The notes under the pieces were generated by a model, which ran no database searches, had not been told where the DNA came from, and saw only the letters and a program-made list of their open reading frames with translations. Below, piece by piece: positions 16,699-26,322 of a DNA stretch of 64,000 nt. This stretch comes from Flavobacterium orientale. Lineage in GTDB: Bacteria > Bacteroidota > Bacteroidia > Flavobacteriales > Flavobacteriaceae. The stretch's first letter is position 1, and each line of letters starts with the position of its first letter. The DNA is taken from contig NZ_BMFG01000003.1 in NCBI RefSeq assembly GCF_014638005.1, positions 221,353 through 285,352 on the forward strand, in the 5' to 3' direction. A program made the translations under genes and the position numbers.

Positions 16699-17694
16699 AT
16701 GAGTTCAACACCACAGCAAAACGACGACAATCAAGAAATTGATTTAAGTGAAATTTCAAAAAAAATTTCCAATGCCTTTGAAGGATTTTTAATGTTCTTT
16801 TTTAATTGGATATTATTCTTAAAAAGAAACCTTATCTGGGTGGTTTCTTTATTTGTTATTGGAGTCGGTTTGGGTTTTTATTTGGATAAAACAACAAATA
16901 TCTATGACAATCAAGTAATTGTGATGCCCAATTTCGGTTCAAATGATTATCTGTATTCAAAAGTGGAACAATTGAATGCAAAAATTAAAGAGGATGATAC
17001 TATTTTCTTAAAAAAAATTGGGATAAAAAATGTTTCTAAATTAAAAAAAATTGAAATTGAACCCATTAATGATGTTTACAGATTTATAAGCAATAAAACT
17101 GAAAATTTTGATTTAATCAAATTAATGTCTGAAGACGGAAATATTCAAAAAATATTAGAAGATAAAGTAACCAGTAAAAATTATCCTTATCACAGGATAA
17201 AGTTTGTTACCTCTGAAAGAACTACTGATGAAAAGACAAAACAACCTATTTTGAGTTTTTTAAATGATTCCGATTATTTTAAAATAATACAAAATCAGAT
17301 AATAAATAATACAAACCTTAACATAAAATTGAACGAACAGATGCTGGAACAAATTGACGGAATTTTAGCAGAATTCTCTAGTTCGTTAGACGCATCGGCA
17401 TTAAAAAGCGACAGATTGGTATATTATAACAATGAGAACTCTCAATTAAATGATGTATTAAAAACTAAAGAAAATTTGATTAAAGAGCAATCAGATTTAA
17501 AAGTTCATCGCTTAAATATCGATAAAATAATTAAGGAATTAAGTAGCACTTTAAATAATAAAAACACCAAGTCTGTAAACGGTAAGTTAAAATATATTTT
17601 ACCAATTCTTTTCGTATTCGGATTTATTATTATAAGTCTGTTGTCTCATTTTTATAAAAGACAACAACAAAAATTAGCAAACGCTGAAAAATGA
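16699..17694 (+). CDS. Wzz-like chain-length/polysaccharide co-polymerase protein
   Basis: The 331-residue protein has a cytoplasmic N-terminus, a membrane helix at about 48-66, a long periplasmic helical region with coiled-coil tendency (about 215-290) and a second helix at about 298-316. It ends in a short basic tail. This is the two-helix topology of Wzz-type proteins that set O-polysaccharide chain length. No tyrosine kinase domain is attached. Its stop overlaps the start of rmlA (ATGA), so they are translated together. Sequence support for the family is moderate; the call rests mainly on topology and context. Confidence 0.65.
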   Translation: MSSTPQQNDDNQEIDLSEISKKISNAFEGFLMFFFNWILFLKRNLIWVVSLFVIGVGLGFYLDKTTNIYDNQVIVMPNFGSNDYLYSKVEQLNAKIKEDDTIFLKKIGIKNVSKLKKIEIEPINDVYRFISNKTENFDLIKLMSEDGNIQKILEDKVTSKNYPYHRIKFVTSERTTDEKTKQPILSFLNDSDYFKIIQNQIINNTNLNIKLNEQMLEQIDGILAEFSSSLDASALKSDRLVYYNNENSQLNDVLKTKENLIKEQSDLKVHRLNIDKIIKELSSTLNNKNTKSVNGKLKYILPILFVFGFIIISLLSHFYKRQQQKLANAEK

Positions 17695-18548
17695 AAGGAA
17701 TTATATTAGCAGGAGGTTCAGGCACAAGATTACATCCACTCACTTTGGCAGTAAGCAAGCAGTTGATGCCTATTTATGACAAACCCATGATTTATTATCC
17801 GTTGTCAACTTTAATGTGGGCAGGAATAAGTGAAATTTTAATAATTTCTACACCACATGATTTGCCTTTGTTTCGTCAGCTTTTGGGAGATGGAAGTAAG
17901 TTGGGATGTCGTTTTGAATATGCTGTACAAGAACATCCAAATGGTTTAGCAGAAGCTTTTATTATTGGAAAAGAGTTTGTTGGAAACGATAAAGTTGCTC
18001 TAATCTTAGGCGATAATATTTTTTATGGAACCGGTTTAGCCGAATTGTTGCAAAAAAACAATGATCCAAATGGTGGAATTATCTATGCTTATCACGTTTT
18101 GGATCCAGAACGATATGGTGTAGTTGATTTTGATAAAAACGGAAAAGTATTATCTATTGAAGAAAAGCCCGAGCATCCCAAGTCAAACTATGCAGTACCT
18201 GGAATTTATTTTTATGATAATACTGTATTGGATATTGCAGCTAATATTAAGCCCAGTCATAGAAGAGAATTAGAAATTACTGATGTAAATAAAGAATATC
18301 TGAATCGTGGAAATCTTCAAGTGAGTATTCTTGATAGAGGCACCGCATGGTTAGACACCGGAACTTTTCAATCATTAATGCAAGCCGGACAATTTGTTCA
18401 AGTAATTGAAGAACGTCAAGGTTTAAAAATTGGAGCCATTGAAGAAGCGGCCCTTAAAATGGGCTTCATTGATGCTAATCAATTAAAGAAAATAGCCGAA
18501 CCGCTCTTAAAAAGTGGTTATGGAACACATTTAATGAGTTTAATTTAA
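17691..18548 (+). CDS. rmlA: Glucose-1-phosphate thymidylyltransferase
   Basis: The 285-residue protein is a complete RmlA/RfbA. It has the nucleotide-binding [11 protein letters not shown] motif, the [17 protein letters not shown] segment, the LGDNIFYG metal-site motif and the C-terminal [15 protein letters not shown] region. It makes dTDP-glucose from dTTP and glucose 1-phosphate, the first step toward dTDP-rhamnose and other dTDP-sugars used in this cluster. It overlaps the Wzz-like gene by 4 bases. Confidence 0.96.
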   Translation: MKGIILAGGSGTRLHPLTLAVSKQLMPIYDKPMIYYPLSTLMWAGISEILIISTPHDLPLFRQLLGDGSKLGCRFEYAVQEHPNGLAEAFIIGKEFVGNDKVALILGDNIFYGTGLAELLQKNNDPNGGIIYAYHVLDPERYGVVDFDKNGKVLSIEEKPEHPKSNYAVPGIYFYDNTVLDIAANIKPSHRRELEITDVNKEYLNRGNLQVSILDRGTAWLDTGTFQSLMQAGQFVQVIEERQGLKIGAIEEAALKMGFIDANQLKKIAEPLLKSGYGTHLMSLI

Positions 18549-18576
18549 AAATTTAAACCAGACTGATAGTTTTTAG

Positions 18577-18650
18577 AACACAGATTTTAGAAATTAAAAT
18601 AAATTGTACAAATTATTTTTCAGATTATAGCAATTACTTAAATCTGTGTT
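18577..18650. repeat. Inverted repeat between rmlA and rmlC
   Basis: AACACAGATTT (18577-18587) is repeated in inverted orientation as AAATCTGTGTT (18640-18650). The two frame most of the 137-base gap between two genes of one pathway, a gap that is unusually wide for this operon. It may mark the place where a gene was lost or a palindromic element inserted. Confidence 0.45.
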
Positions 18651-18685
18651 CAAAGAAGTTTTAATTCTAAATAACATAACCTAAG

Positions 18686-19237
18686 ATGAAATTTACAGAA
18701 ACCAAATTAAAAGGTTGTTTTATATTAGAACCTAATGTCATTCGTGACGAACGCGGCTATTTCATGGAAAGTTTTAATGAACGAACGTTTCAAAATGCCT
18801 TAGAACAATCGGTTCATTTTGTGCAGGACAATCAATCTTTTTCTTCCAGAGGCGTTTTAAGAGGCTTGCATTATCAAACTGGTGAATTCGCTCAAGCAAA
18901 ATTAGTTCGCGTAATTCAAGGCGAAGTGTTGGATGTAGCTGTTGATATCAGACCTGGTTCTGCAACTTTTGGTCAATACGAAGCTGTTGTTTTATCTGCC
19001 AAAAACCAAAAACAATTTTTTGTACCCAGAGGTTTTGCACATGGATTTTTAGTACTGAGTGAAACCGCAACGTTTTTTTATAAATGTGATAATTTTTATA
19101 ATAAAGAATCAGAAGGCGGAATTATTTATAACGATGAAACGATCGGAATAAATTGGAATTTAGATGCAGAGCAGCTAATCATTTCTGAGAAAGACACGCA
19201 ATTACCAACATTAGCTAACGCCAAAAAAGCATGGTAG
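18686..19237 (+). CDS. rmlC: dTDP-4-dehydrorhamnose 3,5-epimerase
   Basis: The 183-residue cupin-fold enzyme has the RmlC catalytic His62 in RGLHYQ, Lys72, His119 in FVPRGFAHGF and Tyr132. It epimerises dTDP-4-keto-6-deoxyglucose at C3 and C5, its substrate being the RmlB product. The rmlD gene overlaps its end by 7 bases, so the pair is co-translated. Confidence 0.96.
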   Translation: MKFTETKLKGCFILEPNVIRDERGYFMESFNERTFQNALEQSVHFVQDNQSFSSRGVLRGLHYQTGEFAQAKLVRVIQGEVLDVAVDIRPGSATFGQYEAVVLSAKNQKQFFVPRGFAHGFLVLSETATFFYKCDNFYNKESEGGIIYNDETIGINWNLDAEQLIISEKDTQLPTLANAKKAW

Positions 19238-20082
19238 TTTTAGTTACAGGTGCTAAAGGACAATTAGGGCAAGTACTTCAATTCATTGCTCCAAAATATC
19301 CTGATGTTCAATTTGTTTTTTGTGATTCAAGCCAGCTAGACATAACTGACTTAAACAACATTAATCCACATTTTGAACAATACAAACCGAATTTTTGTAT
19401 CAATGCAGCAGCGTATACCACGGTTGACAAAGCCGAAAGCGAACCGGAGAAAGCCCATTTGATTAATGTAATAGGAGCACAAAATTTAGCTGAGGTTTGC
19501 AAATATTTTGACACAATTTTACTTCACATCTCCACTGATTTTGTGTTTGATGGCACTAAAGATTCACCCTATACTGAAGAAGATACTCCCAATCCAACAG
19601 GAGTTTATGGTCAAACCAAATTAGATGGAGAAAAAGCTATTCAAGAAATTTGGGACAAACATTTTATCATACGAACGTCTTGGGTGTATTCGCAATTTGG
19701 AAACAACTTTATGAAAACCATGCTTCGTTTAGCAAATGAAAGAGATAAATTATCAGTGGTAAACGATCAGATAGGTACTCCAACTAATGCTGTCGATTTA
19801 GCAGAAGTTTTATTAAAGATTATTCAAACCAACAACCAACAACCAACAACTGACAAGTATGGCATCTACAACTTCTCCAACGAAGGTCAATGCAGTTGGT
19901 ATAATTTTGCCCAAAAAATATTTGAATATAATAACGTCAAAATTGATTTAGAACCGATTCCAACAACAAGTTTTCCAACTCCGGCAAAAAGGCCGGCATT
20001 TAGTGTGTTGGATAAAAGAAAAATTAAAGATACATTTGGTGTTGAGGTAAAGAATTGGGAAACGAGTTTGAAAAATATTTAA
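19231..20082 (+). CDS. rmlD: dTDP-4-dehydrorhamnose reductase
   Basis: The 283-residue short-chain reductase has the GAKGQLGQ nucleotide-binding motif (7-14), the STDFVFDG segment and the catalytic pair in YGQTKLDGE. It makes dTDP-L-rhamnose from the RmlC product. Codons at 19827-19856, encoding about TNNQQPTTDK, are a run of AACCAACAAC-type words closely related to the intergenic repeat at 42927-42950. They lie in a loop just before the conserved YGIYNFSNEG, so the frame and fold look intact. Confidence 0.94.
   Translation: MVVLVTGAKGQLGQVLQFIAPKYPDVQFVFCDSSQLDITDLNNINPHFEQYKPNFCINAAAYTTVDKAESEPEKAHLINVIGAQNLAEVCKYFDTILLHISTDFVFDGTKDSPYTEEDTPNPTGVYGQTKLDGEKAIQEIWDKHFIIRTSWVYSQFGNNFMKTMLRLANERDKLSVVNDQIGTPTNAVDLAEVLLKIIQTNNQQPTTDKYGIYNFSNEGQCSWYNFAQKIFEYNNVKIDLEPIPTTSFPTPAKRPAFSVLDKRKIKDTFGVEVKNWETSLKNI
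19827..19856 (+). repeat. AACCAACAAC-type repeat inside rmlD
   Basis: Three consecutive AACCAAC words and a closing AACTGACAA form a 30-base low-complexity stretch in frame within rmlD. It resembles GACAACCAACAACCGACAAC between genes at 42931-42950. It encodes an Asn/Gln/Pro/Thr-rich loop. Confidence 0.6.
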
Positions 20083-20184
20083 TTGTATTTTTAAAGGTAA
20101 ATATACAAGTTTAATCAAATATTATATTTTGTAAAAAACTAAAATAAAGGAAACATTTTATAAACTTAACTAACAAATATCAAC

Positions 20185-21123
20185 TTGAAATTATCAGTAG
20201 TTTCTCCTGTTTATAGAGCTGAAAAAGATTTAGAAGAACTTATCACAAGAATAAAAAAAGCTGTTTCATCAGACGTTTTTGCTCTTGAGATTATTCTTGT
20301 GGATGATTTCAGCCCAGACAATTCATGGATAGAAATTGAACGATTATCGGCAATTCATCCTGAAATAGTTGGAATTAAATTAAGTAGAAATTTCGGTCAA
20401 CACTATGCTATAACTGCCGGTTTAGACCACATTAGTGGAGATTATGTTGTGGTGATGGATTGTGATTTGCAAGACAAACCGGAAGAAATCTCAAAATTAT
20501 TAGAAAAAACAAAAGAAGGATTTGATATTGTTTTAGCCCGAAGATTTAACCGACAGGATTCGTTTCTTAAAAAATTATTTTCAAAAACATTTTATAAAAC
20601 ACTTGGCTATTTAACCGGATCAAAACAAGACGAAACGGTGGCTAATTTTGGGGTTTATAAGAAAAATGTCATCAAAGAAGTTTGCAATCTCAGAGAAAGC
20701 ATTCGTTATTTTCCTACAATGGTCAAATGGGTTGGTTTTAAAACAGCCTATGTTGATGTGCAACACGCATCAAGACAACAAGGCGAATCAAATTATAATC
20801 TAAAAAAAATGCTCAATTTGGCATTGGACATTGTTTTAGCCTTTAGCGATAAACCCCTTCGTCTCATCATAAAACTAGGAATGACTATAGCTTTTATTTC
20901 TTTTTTAATGGCGGCTTATGCCATCTATAGTAAATTTTCGGGAGATGTTTCCGTTTCGGGTTATGCAAGTTTAATAACAAGTATTTGGTTTTTAAGCGGA
21001 TGCATTTTAATAACTTTAGGAGTTATTGGTTTGTATGTTGGAAAAACATTTGAAGGTGTTAAAAACAGACCCATTTATATCATTGAAAAAAAAGTGAATG
21101 CTCAACAAAATGATAAAAGTTAA
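20185..21123 (+). CDS. GT2 glycosyltransferase, polyprenyl-sugar (GtrB/DPM1) type
   Basis: The 312-residue protein has an N-terminal GT-A domain with VSPVYRAEKDLEELI, DDFSPD and the DCDLQDKPE metal motif, the RQQGESNYN loop typical of DPM1/GtrB-like enzymes, and two C-terminal membrane helices (about 230-252 and 268-290). Such enzymes usually move a sugar from UDP- or GDP-sugar onto polyprenyl phosphate, or modify membrane-linked glycans. Translation appears to begin at a TTG, since no ATG lies between the preceding stop and the conserved KLSVVSPVY. Confidence 0.88.
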   Translation: MKLSVVSPVYRAEKDLEELITRIKKAVSSDVFALEIILVDDFSPDNSWIEIERLSAIHPEIVGIKLSRNFGQHYAITAGLDHISGDYVVVMDCDLQDKPEEISKLLEKTKEGFDIVLARRFNRQDSFLKKLFSKTFYKTLGYLTGSKQDETVANFGVYKKNVIKEVCNLRESIRYFPTMVKWVGFKTAYVDVQHASRQQGESNYNLKKMLNLALDIVLAFSDKPLRLIIKLGMTIAFISFLMAAYAIYSKFSGDVSVSGYASLITSIWFLSGCILITLGVIGLYVGKTFEGVKNRPIYIIEKKVNAQQNDKS

Positions 21124-21790
21124 AAGACTAGATTGGGATTCAGATTTTTTTAATTTAGAAGTTGGAGAATTGATTATCGATACTTCAGATGCTTTTGAAC
21201 TTGGTAATTTTGATTTAATTTATGTAAGATCAAATGAAAAAAAAGAAATTGAATTAAATGGTTTTGAAAAAACATACAGCGAAACTAAAGTCATCTATCA
21301 AAAAAGAATAGTAAATTCCAATCCAATAAATAATCAAGTAATTGAACTTTCTGAAACAAATTATTCTATAATCGAACTTAATCAATTGGCTTTTGAAAGC
21401 GGAAATCATAGCCGATTTAAACTTGATAATAGACTTGATAACAGAAAATTTGAAGAATTGTACGAATTGTGGGTAAAAAATTCAATAAATAAATCATTTG
21501 CTGATGAAGTTTTTGTCTATTTGCACGAAATAAAAATAGCAGGATTTGTTAGTTATAAAGTTGTTCACGATTATGCCACAATTGGTTTAATTGCCGTTTC
21601 TAAAGCGTTTCAAGGAAAAGGAATAGGAAAGGAACTGCTTTTTAAAGTTGAGAATGAATTAGTAGAAAAAGGAATTAATGAATTGAGAATTCCTACGCAA
21701 GAAGAAAATCATCAGGCTTGTGGATTTTATGAAAAGCTTGGATATAAAAAATTTGAAACAACCAACATAAGCCATTATTGGAGAAAATGA
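21110..21790 (+). CDS. GNAT acetyltransferase, WecD-like sugar N-acetyltransferase
   Basis: The 226-residue protein (from ATG 21110) has an N-terminal MIKVKRLDWDSDFFNLEVGE segment typical of WecD/RffC enzymes and a C-terminal GNAT acetyl-CoA fold with GFVSYKV...GLIAVSKAFQGKGIGKELL. It directly precedes a WecE-like transaminase with an ATGA overlap. In that context it probably acetylates the 4-amino group of dTDP-4-amino-4,6-dideoxygalactose. The longest frame has four extra codons starting at 21098, but the ATG at 21110 fits the family start. Confidence 0.78.
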   Translation: MIKVKRLDWDSDFFNLEVGELIIDTSDAFELGNFDLIYVRSNEKKEIELNGFEKTYSETKVIYQKRIVNSNPINNQVIELSETNYSIIELNQLAFESGNHSRFKLDNRLDNRKFEELYELWVKNSINKSFADEVFVYLHEIKIAGFVSYKVVHDYATIGLIAVSKAFQGKGIGKELLFKVENELVEKGINELRIPTQEENHQACGFYEKLGYKKFETTNISHYWRK

Positions 21791-22917
21791 TTCCATTTAA
21801 CAAACCTTACCTAACCGGTAACGAAACAAAATACATCGAAGAAGCCGTAAAATCAGGAAAAATTTCAGGTAATGGAATTTTCACCAAAAAGTGCCAACAT
21901 TTTTTTGAATCAAACTATGGTATAAAAAAGGCACTACTTACCACCTCTTGCACTGATGCACTTGAAATGGCTGCTATTTTAATCAACATCAAAGAAGGTG
22001 ATGAAGTGATTATGCCATCGTATACCTTTGTATCAACAGCCAATGCCTTTGTTTTACGAGGTGCAAAGATTGTTTTTGTCGATAGTCGAAAAGATCATCC
22101 AAATTTAGATGAATCCAAACTTGAAGCATTGATTACACCCAAAACAAAAGCGATTGTTCCTGTTCATTATGCCGGAGTGGCTTGTGAAATGGACACCATA
22201 ATGGCATTAGCAAAAAAACATAACCTTTTTGTAATTGAAGATGCCGCTCAAGCAGTTGATAGCTATTACACCGGAAAAGATGGTGTAAAAAAAGCGTTGG
22301 GTTCCATTGGGCATTTGGCCGCATTTTCATTTCACGAAACCAAAAACATTATTTCAGGCGAAGGAGGATTGTTGGCCATTAACGACGAGCAATTTGTAGA
22401 CCGAGCAGAAATTATTTGGGAAAAAGGAACCAACCGTTCTGCTTTTTTTAGAGGAGAAGTTGATAAATATGGTTGGGTTGATATTGGAAGTTCCTTTTTG
22501 CCATCCGAAATTATTGCCGCTTTTCTTTGGGCACAACTAGAAAATCTCAAAAAAATTCAATCGGTAAGAAAATCGCATTGGGAAAATTATTATTCTAAAC
22601 TAAGCGACTGGGCAACAGAAAATCAAATAGAATTGCCTAAAATCCCAAGTTATGGAACCAATAACGCTCACATGTTTTATTTGGTTTGTAAAAGTTTAGA
22701 ACAAAGAACAGCTTTATTGGAATATTTAAAAAAGAATGAAATTTTGGCTGTTTTTCATTATATCAGTTTGCATAAAAGTCCGTTTTATCAAGTAATTTAC
22801 AACGGAAATGAATTACCCGAAACGGATAAATTTACAGATACCTTGATGAGATTACCATTATATTATGAAGTTGAAACAGATTTCATAATAAAAAAAATAG
22901 CAAAAACATGGAAATAG
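21787..22917 (+). CDS. wecE: dTDP-4-amino-4,6-dideoxygalactose transaminase
   Basis: The 376-residue PLP enzyme of the DegT/DnrJ/EryC1 family starts MIPFNKPYLTGNE as WecE/RffA does. It carries the EDAAQA cofactor motif (151-156) and the Schiff-base Lys186 in FSFHETKNI. It converts dTDP-4-keto-6-deoxyglucose to the 4-amino sugar, again using the RmlB product. Its start overlaps the GNAT stop, and its end overlaps the methyltransferase start by 10 bases. The three genes therefore form a tightly packed unit. Confidence 0.92.
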   Translation: MIPFNKPYLTGNETKYIEEAVKSGKISGNGIFTKKCQHFFESNYGIKKALLTTSCTDALEMAAILINIKEGDEVIMPSYTFVSTANAFVLRGAKIVFVDSRKDHPNLDESKLEALITPKTKAIVPVHYAGVACEMDTIMALAKKHNLFVIEDAAQAVDSYYTGKDGVKKALGSIGHLAAFSFHETKNIISGEGGLLAINDEQFVDRAEIIWEKGTNRSAFFRGEVDKYGWVDIGSSFLPSEIIAAFLWAQLENLKKIQSVRKSHWENYYSKLSDWATENQIELPKIPSYGTNNAHMFYLVCKSLEQRTALLEYLKKNEILAVFHYISLHKSPFYQVIYNGNELPETDKFTDTLMRLPLYYEVETDFIIKKIAKTWK

Positions 22918-23741
22918 AAAAATATACAAAAGGCTTATCATTAAAAGATGGAATATATTTTTCACAAAGAACTTCTGCCATATCCTATCCTGAAAAAGGA
23001 AATGAAGATTTTTTTAAAATAGAAGACCAAAGCTTCTGGTTTAAGCACAGAAACAGTTGCATTTATGAAGCTTTTAAAAAACATTCAACTTCTAATTTAT
23101 TTTTTGATATAGGTGGAGGAAATGGTTTTGTGGCAAAATATTTAGAAGACAAAAAAATAGAAACAGCCTTAATAGAACCGGGAGTAAAAGGTTGCTTGAA
23201 TGCAAAAAAAAGAGGGCTAAAAAACGTCATTTGTGCTACATTAGAAGAAGCAAATTTTGAAAATAACGTGCTACCAAATGTTGGATTATTTGATGTTGTA
23301 GAACACATCGAAGATGATTTAGTATTTTTAAAAATGATTTATAATTATACCCAAAATAACGGTTTAGTTTATATTACTGTACCAGCTTATAATTTTTTAT
23401 GGTCAAACGAAGATAAAGATGCTGGACATTACAGAAGATATACAACACAATCTATTTCTGAAACTTTACTAAAAGCAGGATTTAAGATTGAGTATGCTTC
23501 TTATATTTTTTCTGCTTTACCCTTGCCTATTTTTTTATCGCGAAGCTTACCAAGCAAACTAGGTTTTAATAAAAAATCGGATGATTTTAATAAACATAAA
23601 AACGAACATAAAATCAAAAAAGGAATGATTCAATCAATAATGGATTATTTTTTAGAAAAAGAAGTTTCTAAAATAAAGGAAGGAAGAATAACCAATATAG
23701 GAAGTAGTTGTTTTATAATTGCAAAAAAAATAGAATCATGA
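22908..23741 (+). CDS. Class I SAM-dependent methyltransferase
   Basis: The 277-residue protein has the SAM-binding FFDIGGGNGFVAKYL motif, an acidic motif II region (NVGLFDVVEHIEDD) and GLVYITVPAYNFLWSNED, as in ubiE/COQ5-like glycan methyltransferases. In this locus it may methylate a sugar of the repeat unit or a carrier-linked intermediate; the substrate is unknown. It overlaps wecE by 10 bases, and its stop overlaps the next ATG (ATGA). Confidence 0.82.
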   Translation: MEIEKYTKGLSLKDGIYFSQRTSAISYPEKGNEDFFKIEDQSFWFKHRNSCIYEAFKKHSTSNLFFDIGGGNGFVAKYLEDKKIETALIEPGVKGCLNAKKRGLKNVICATLEEANFENNVLPNVGLFDVVEHIEDDLVFLKMIYNYTQNNGLVYITVPAYNFLWSNEDKDAGHYRRYTTQSISETLLKAGFKIEYASYIFSALPLPIFLSRSLPSKLGFNKKSDDFNKHKNEHKIKKGMIQSIMDYFLEKEVSKIKEGRITNIGSSCFIIAKKIES

Positions 23742-25567
23742 AAAAGTTTTTTCAAGATAATTATATTCTAGTTGCTATATTATTTATAGCTACTATACTA
23801 CGGTTATTTCATTTAAACTTTCAAAGTTTGTGGTTGGATGAAATTTTTACATTAAGCATTTCTAATCCAGAATTAACTTCTCAGGAGTTTTTTGATGAAA
23901 TGCATTTACGAGAAGGTTTTCCTTATTTATACTTCTACATTCTTAAAGTATTCTATTTTATATTTGGTTATTCAGAATGGACGGCTAGGTTGGTTTCTGC
24001 ATTGGCAGGAGTTGGTGGAGTTTATGCAATCTATCTTATGGGAAAAGAACTTATAAATAAAAACACAGGATTAATTGCAGCTCTGTTAGTAGCTTTTAAT
24101 GAATATCATATATTTATTTCTCAAGATGCAAGGCCATACACTTTATATTTCTTTACTGTAATATTGTCATTTTATTCACTTGTACTTTTTCTTAAAAACC
24201 AAAATCTGAAAAATGCTTTACTTTATGGTCTTTTCACTGCTTTACTGCTCAACACTAATTTTTTTGGTTTACTAAATGTATTTACACAAATGTGTATCAT
24301 TTTATTTTATTTTACAATTGTAAACCGTTCAGAAAAAATAAATTTATTAAAAAATTCATTAATAGCAGGAGTTATTGCATTATTGTTATTTCTACCCAAT
24401 TATAAATTATTTCTTAAGCTTTTTGGGTTAAAATCATTTTGGGTTCCTGCACCGCAACCAGATACTATTTCTAATTTACTAATTGAATTTTTGGGGAATT
24501 TTGAAGTAACTAGATTTATTTTTTTAATGCTATTCATTTATTATATCATTACTGTTTTTAATGATAAGTCTGAGTTTCGGTTTTCAAAAATTAAAGAAAA
24601 CAAACAACACTTTAGTTTTGTTTTATTTTTCGGTTGGTTTGGAATTTTTTCTGCTTTTCTTCTTATAAAATCATATACAGATATTTCTTTAATGTTACCA
24701 AGGTACTTTGTTAGTATCACTCCTGTTCTTTTTTTAGTGCTAGCCATTCCTATTGATAGGATAAAAAATAAAATGGTAAGGTTCACCATTGTTTTATCTA
24801 TAATTACACTTTGTTTGATTAATCTATTTGTAATAAAAGAACATTATACAAAAGTAAGCAAAACACAGTTCCGAGAAATAACACAGGAGATTTTAAATAA
24901 AAATGAAAAGAATGATAAAATAGTTTCCAATTGGGCATGGTTATTTAATTATTACTTTAAATTAACAACTCAAAAGAACACTATTGAATCATCATTAGAA
25001 GTTTACGTTCAAAACATGATGAATGGTAAAGTTGACAATGGTTCATTTTGGTATGTGGATGCAAATCAAAGACCTTATGGTATTTCTCCTAATTTAGAAA
25101 ACTATTTAAACGAAAATTTCATAGTCAAAGAAAATCTGGAATACTTTGATACTTGGGCAAAATATTATGTTTCTAAAAATCAAAACAACTCCTTTTTAAA
25201 TTTGAATAATTTTAAACCTTCTTTATTTGATGGAAGTGGAGCAATGGTGTTTGTCGAAAATATGACATCATCTTACCCCGTTTTTACCCTTGAAAAAGGT
25301 AATTATATCATTACGATTAATGGAGTAAGCCTTCCTGCTGAGCCATTAAATAATGAGAATGCTCATTTTAAATTTTTAATCAACAACAAAATAATTAACG
25401 ACTTTTATCTTGATAATAATCTCTCAAATAAAGGAGTTAGTTTTTCTTATAAACAAGAAGAAAATAGTCGTGTTAAAGTAGCAATAGAGTTTGATAATGA
25501 TGCATTTGTTGATGGAATTGACAGAAACGCAATAATTCATTCTATCAAAATTGAAAAATCTAATTAA
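23738..25567 (+). CDS. GT39/ArnT-like membrane glycosyltransferase with C-terminal beta domain
   Basis: The 609-residue protein starts at ATG 23738 (the longer frame runs into the methyltransferase gene). It has about 11 membrane helices and the family motif LWLDEIFTLS with the catalytic acidic pair in the first periplasmic loop, followed by DARPYTLYF. Such enzymes take sugars from polyprenyl phosphate in the periplasm. Residues after about 510 form a soluble beta-rich domain (FTLEKGNYIITINGVSLPAE) that could bind glycan. The acceptor is unknown. Confidence 0.83.
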   Translation: MKKFFQDNYILVAILFIATILRLFHLNFQSLWLDEIFTLSISNPELTSQEFFDEMHLREGFPYLYFYILKVFYFIFGYSEWTARLVSALAGVGGVYAIYLMGKELINKNTGLIAALLVAFNEYHIFISQDARPYTLYFFTVILSFYSLVLFLKNQNLKNALLYGLFTALLLNTNFFGLLNVFTQMCIILFYFTIVNRSEKINLLKNSLIAGVIALLLFLPNYKLFLKLFGLKSFWVPAPQPDTISNLLIEFLGNFEVTRFIFLMLFIYYIITVFNDKSEFRFSKIKENKQHFSFVLFFGWFGIFSAFLLIKSYTDISLMLPRYFVSITPVLFLVLAIPIDRIKNKMVRFTIVLSIITLCLINLFVIKEHYTKVSKTQFREITQEILNKNEKNDKIVSNWAWLFNYYFKLTTQKNTIESSLEVYVQNMMNGKVDNGSFWYVDANQRPYGISPNLENYLNENFIVKENLEYFDTWAKYYVSKNQNNSFLNLNNFKPSLFDGSGAMVFVENMTSSYPVFTLEKGNYIITINGVSLPAEPLNNENAHFKFLINNKIINDFYLDNNLSNKGVSFSYKQEENSRVKVAIEFDNDAFVDGIDRNAIIHSIKIEKSN

Positions 25568-25621
25568 GTTTAATTTTGATAAAGAAAAAATACTAATTTT
25601 ACACCTTAAAATTTAATTTAA

Positions 25622-26182
25622 ATGAAAACTAAGATTTTTATTATTACGACATTAATTTGTATTTCTCTTACGTCTTGTAAAGGAGAAAAAGCTGAAGAAA
25701 AAGTTGATTCTTCAACGGAGTCAAAAATTGAATTACCAGAAATATTTTTTATAGAGTTGGATGTCCAAATTGCTCAAAAAGATGATTTTGCCGTTTATTA
25801 CACTGAAGATGGCACCAATAATTTTACAGGAGAACAAGCAGCTTGGAGAGGTGTAACAGGTGGAACAGATTTTGAAAAAATAACTTTTCAATTACCTGAA
25901 CCTGTTTTGCCAACTCAAATAAGGCTTGATTTTGGAATGAACAAGGAACAAGGAAATGTTGTTGTGAAAAACATTAAACTCACTTTCAAAGATCAAACAT
26001 TTGAAATAAAAGGCTCCGATTTTTTTAATTATTTTATTCAAAATGAACTTTTTAAAACAAATGTAAATACTGAAAACGGAACGTTAGAAATTTTGAAGCA
26101 AGAAAGTAATTTTGTAACTCCGTATTTTTATCCTACACAAGAACTTATAGATCGTTTAGCTATCATTACAGGTCAAAAGTAA
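25622..26182 (+). CDS. Lipoprotein with beta-sandwich-like domain, unknown function
   Basis: The 186-residue protein has a lipoprotein signal peptide with the lipobox LTSC (Cys at 19). A Glu/Ser-rich linker follows, then one beta-rich domain (VQIAQKDDFAVYYTEDG, TFQLPEPVLPTQIRLDFG). I do not recognise a named family, but the pattern resembles carbohydrate-binding-like domains attached to membrane glycosyltransferases in this phylum. It follows the GT39 gene on the same strand and may work with it at the cell surface. A TTTG and a TAATTTTA lie at 25575-25578 and 25594-25601, a possible weak promoter. Confidence 0.6.
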   Translation: MKTKIFIITTLICISLTSCKGEKAEEKVDSSTESKIELPEIFFIELDVQIAQKDDFAVYYTEDGTNNFTGEQAAWRGVTGGTDFEKITFQLPEPVLPTQIRLDFGMNKEQGNVVVKNIKLTFKDQTFEIKGSDFFNYFIQNELFKTNVNTENGTLEILKQESNFVTPYFYPTQELIDRLAIITGQK

Positions 26183-26255
26183 CATAATTTAGTAGTTCAA
26201 TGTTTTTTTAAAAACATAAGAACATATTAAATAAAAAGTATTCAAGATTATATTC

Positions 26256-26290
26256 AAAGTTCAAAATACACGTATTTTGAACTTTTGTTT
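26256..26290 (+). terminator. Terminator hairpin after the lipoprotein gene
   Basis: AAAGTTCAAAATAC (26256-26269) is matched exactly by its inverted copy at 26272-26285, followed by TGTTTTTT. It divides the cluster into two transcription units, since a promoter element follows at 26293. Confidence 0.7.
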
Positions 26291-26292
26291 TT

Positions 26293-26300
26293 TATATTTG
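26293..26300 (+). promoter_or_regulatory. TAnnTTTG -7 promoter element for the flippase gene
   Basis: TATATTTG lies directly after the terminator hairpin and 22 bases before the TTG start of the flippase gene. It is a likely internal promoter for the second half of the cluster. Confidence 0.55.
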
Positions 26301-26322
26301 ATACATCATAAATATTCACGAT

